Assembly (NCBI GenBank): GCA_002437735.1
Contig: DJRC01000062.1
Coordinates: 6,241 to 12,532, forward strand
Source of the DNA: Oscillospiraceae bacterium UBA6370
Lineage (GTDB): Bacteria; Bacillota; Clostridia; Oscillospirales; Oscillospiraceae
Direction of reading: 5' to 3'
DNA: 6,292 nucleotides
Shown: piece after piece, positions 5,868-6,292 of the stretch
Numbering within the stretch: position 1 is the stretch's first letter
Layout: each line of letters starts with the position of its first letter
Program-made: the position numbers and the translations under genes
Notes under the pieces: generated by a model
What the model was told of the DNA's origin: nothing
Seen by the model: the letters and a program-made list of their open reading frames with translations, nothing else
The model's database searches: none

Positions 5868-5896
5868 AATAACGATCCGAAAAGGAGGACCAACCC

Positions 5897-6292
5897 ATGA
5901 GCAAGGAAACCAAGACCACAGCGCCCGCGCCCGAGGCTATGACGGCGGAAGAGATCGCCGCAAAGGCGCAGGCCGAAGCGGAAGCCATCCGCGCCGCCGC
6001 GCTGACTGAGGCGAACGACATTCGCCAGCAGGCCGAGGAGGAAGCCGCGGAAATCCGCAAGGATGCCGAGGCCGCCGCTAAGGAGGCCGCTCCCGTTCCC
6101 GCCCCTGCCGTGCCGAAGCGCGACGAGGGTGAGGAATACGTCTATGTGGAGCTTTTCAAGGACAACGGGCGCTACAAGGACGATGTTCTCGTATGCGTCA
6201 ACGGCGAGAGCTGCCAGATCAAGCGCGGCGTGCGCGTGCGCATCAAACGAAAATTCCTGTGGGCCATTCAGAACCAGATGCGGCAGGACGCC
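5897..6292 (+). CDS. Coiled-coil head-associated protein, 3' end outside the window
   Basis: The frame starts at ATG 5897 after a strong RBS (AAAGGAGG, 5881-5888, 8 bases away) and is open to the right edge, giving 132 visible residues. Residues 16-65 are an unbroken Ala/Glu/Arg/Lys/Gln-rich helix (EAIRAAALTEANDIRQQAEEEAA), predicted to form a coiled coil. Residues 66-74 are a Pro/Ala linker (PVPAPAVPK). Residues 80-132 form a small beta-rich unit with YVYVELFKDN...DDVLVCVNGESCQIKRGVRVRIKRKFLWAIQNQMRQD. The VNGE.CQIKRG.RV pattern followed by a helix resembles small proteins often encoded just downstream of major capsid genes in Bacillota phages. Their function is not established to my knowledge; a head-completion, decoration or minor scaffold role is a guess. 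Few residues may be missing, since the last helix is a usual C-terminus for this kind. Confidence 0.7.
   Translation, partial: MSKETKTTAPAPEAMTAEEIAAKAQAEAEAIRAAALTEANDIRQQAEEEAAEIRKDAEAAAKEAAPVPAPAVPKRDEGEEYVYVELFKDNGRYKDDVLVCVNGESCQIKRGVRVRIKRKFLWAIQNQMRQDA

Noticed and set aside
4214..5893. 559-codon open frame on the - strand opposite scaffold and capsid
   Set aside because: It spans two genes and both gaps in antisense, with a composition typical of a mirror reading (Gly/Val/Arg/Leu/His) and no domain.
1..6292. CRISPR array, tRNA, insertion sequence or attachment site
   Set aside because: No regular direct repeats, cloverleaf, transposase frame or terminal inverted repeats were seen; coding density by phage head genes is nearly complete.

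Overview
The window is a stretch of a tailed-phage or prophage head-morphogenesis module, all on the + strand. It holds the 3' part of the large terminase subunit, a portal protein, a small Prp-type cysteine protease homologue, a scaffold protein, an N4-gp56-family major capsid protein, and the start of a coiled-coil head-associated protein that runs off the right edge. The DNA is GC-rich. Every complete gene has a strong AGGAGG-like ribosome binding site, and a Prp homologue is present (cellular Prp trims ribosomal protein L27 in Bacillota). Together these suggest a GC-rich Bacillota host, perhaps a gut Clostridia relative. The host is an inference; there is no host gene in the window.

Layout: 1-933 terminase (ATPase end plus the whole nuclease domain); 953-2977 portal; 2990-3307 Prp-like protease; 3308-3515 a 208-base non-coding gap with strong RNA secondary structure; 3516-4532 scaffold; 4533-4576 a short gap whose hairpin covers the capsid ribosome binding site; 4577-5839 capsid; 5840-5896 a gap with a perfect 10-bp hairpin; 5897-6292 coiled-coil protein, partial. 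No convincing sigma70 promoter was found, so the genes are probably read from upstream as one operon.

How the genes work together: the portal forms the vertex through which the terminase packages DNA, and scaffold and capsid co-assemble around it. The position between portal and scaffold/capsid, where many phages encode a prohead protease, is taken by a Prp-like cysteine protease. The two proteins encoded just downstream both carry, 15 to 18 residues from their starts, a hydrophobic segment ending in L-x-L-F-D or S-L-F-D. This resembles the N-terminal extension of Bacillota L27 (ending Q-F-F-A or Q-L-F-A) that cellular Prp removes. The most interesting reading is a phage-encoded prohead maturation system: a Prp derivative that trims scaffold and capsid at a shared LF/D site. 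The structured RNA ahead of scaffold, the capsid-RBS hairpin and the hairpin after capsid may set the amounts of scaffold and capsid made.
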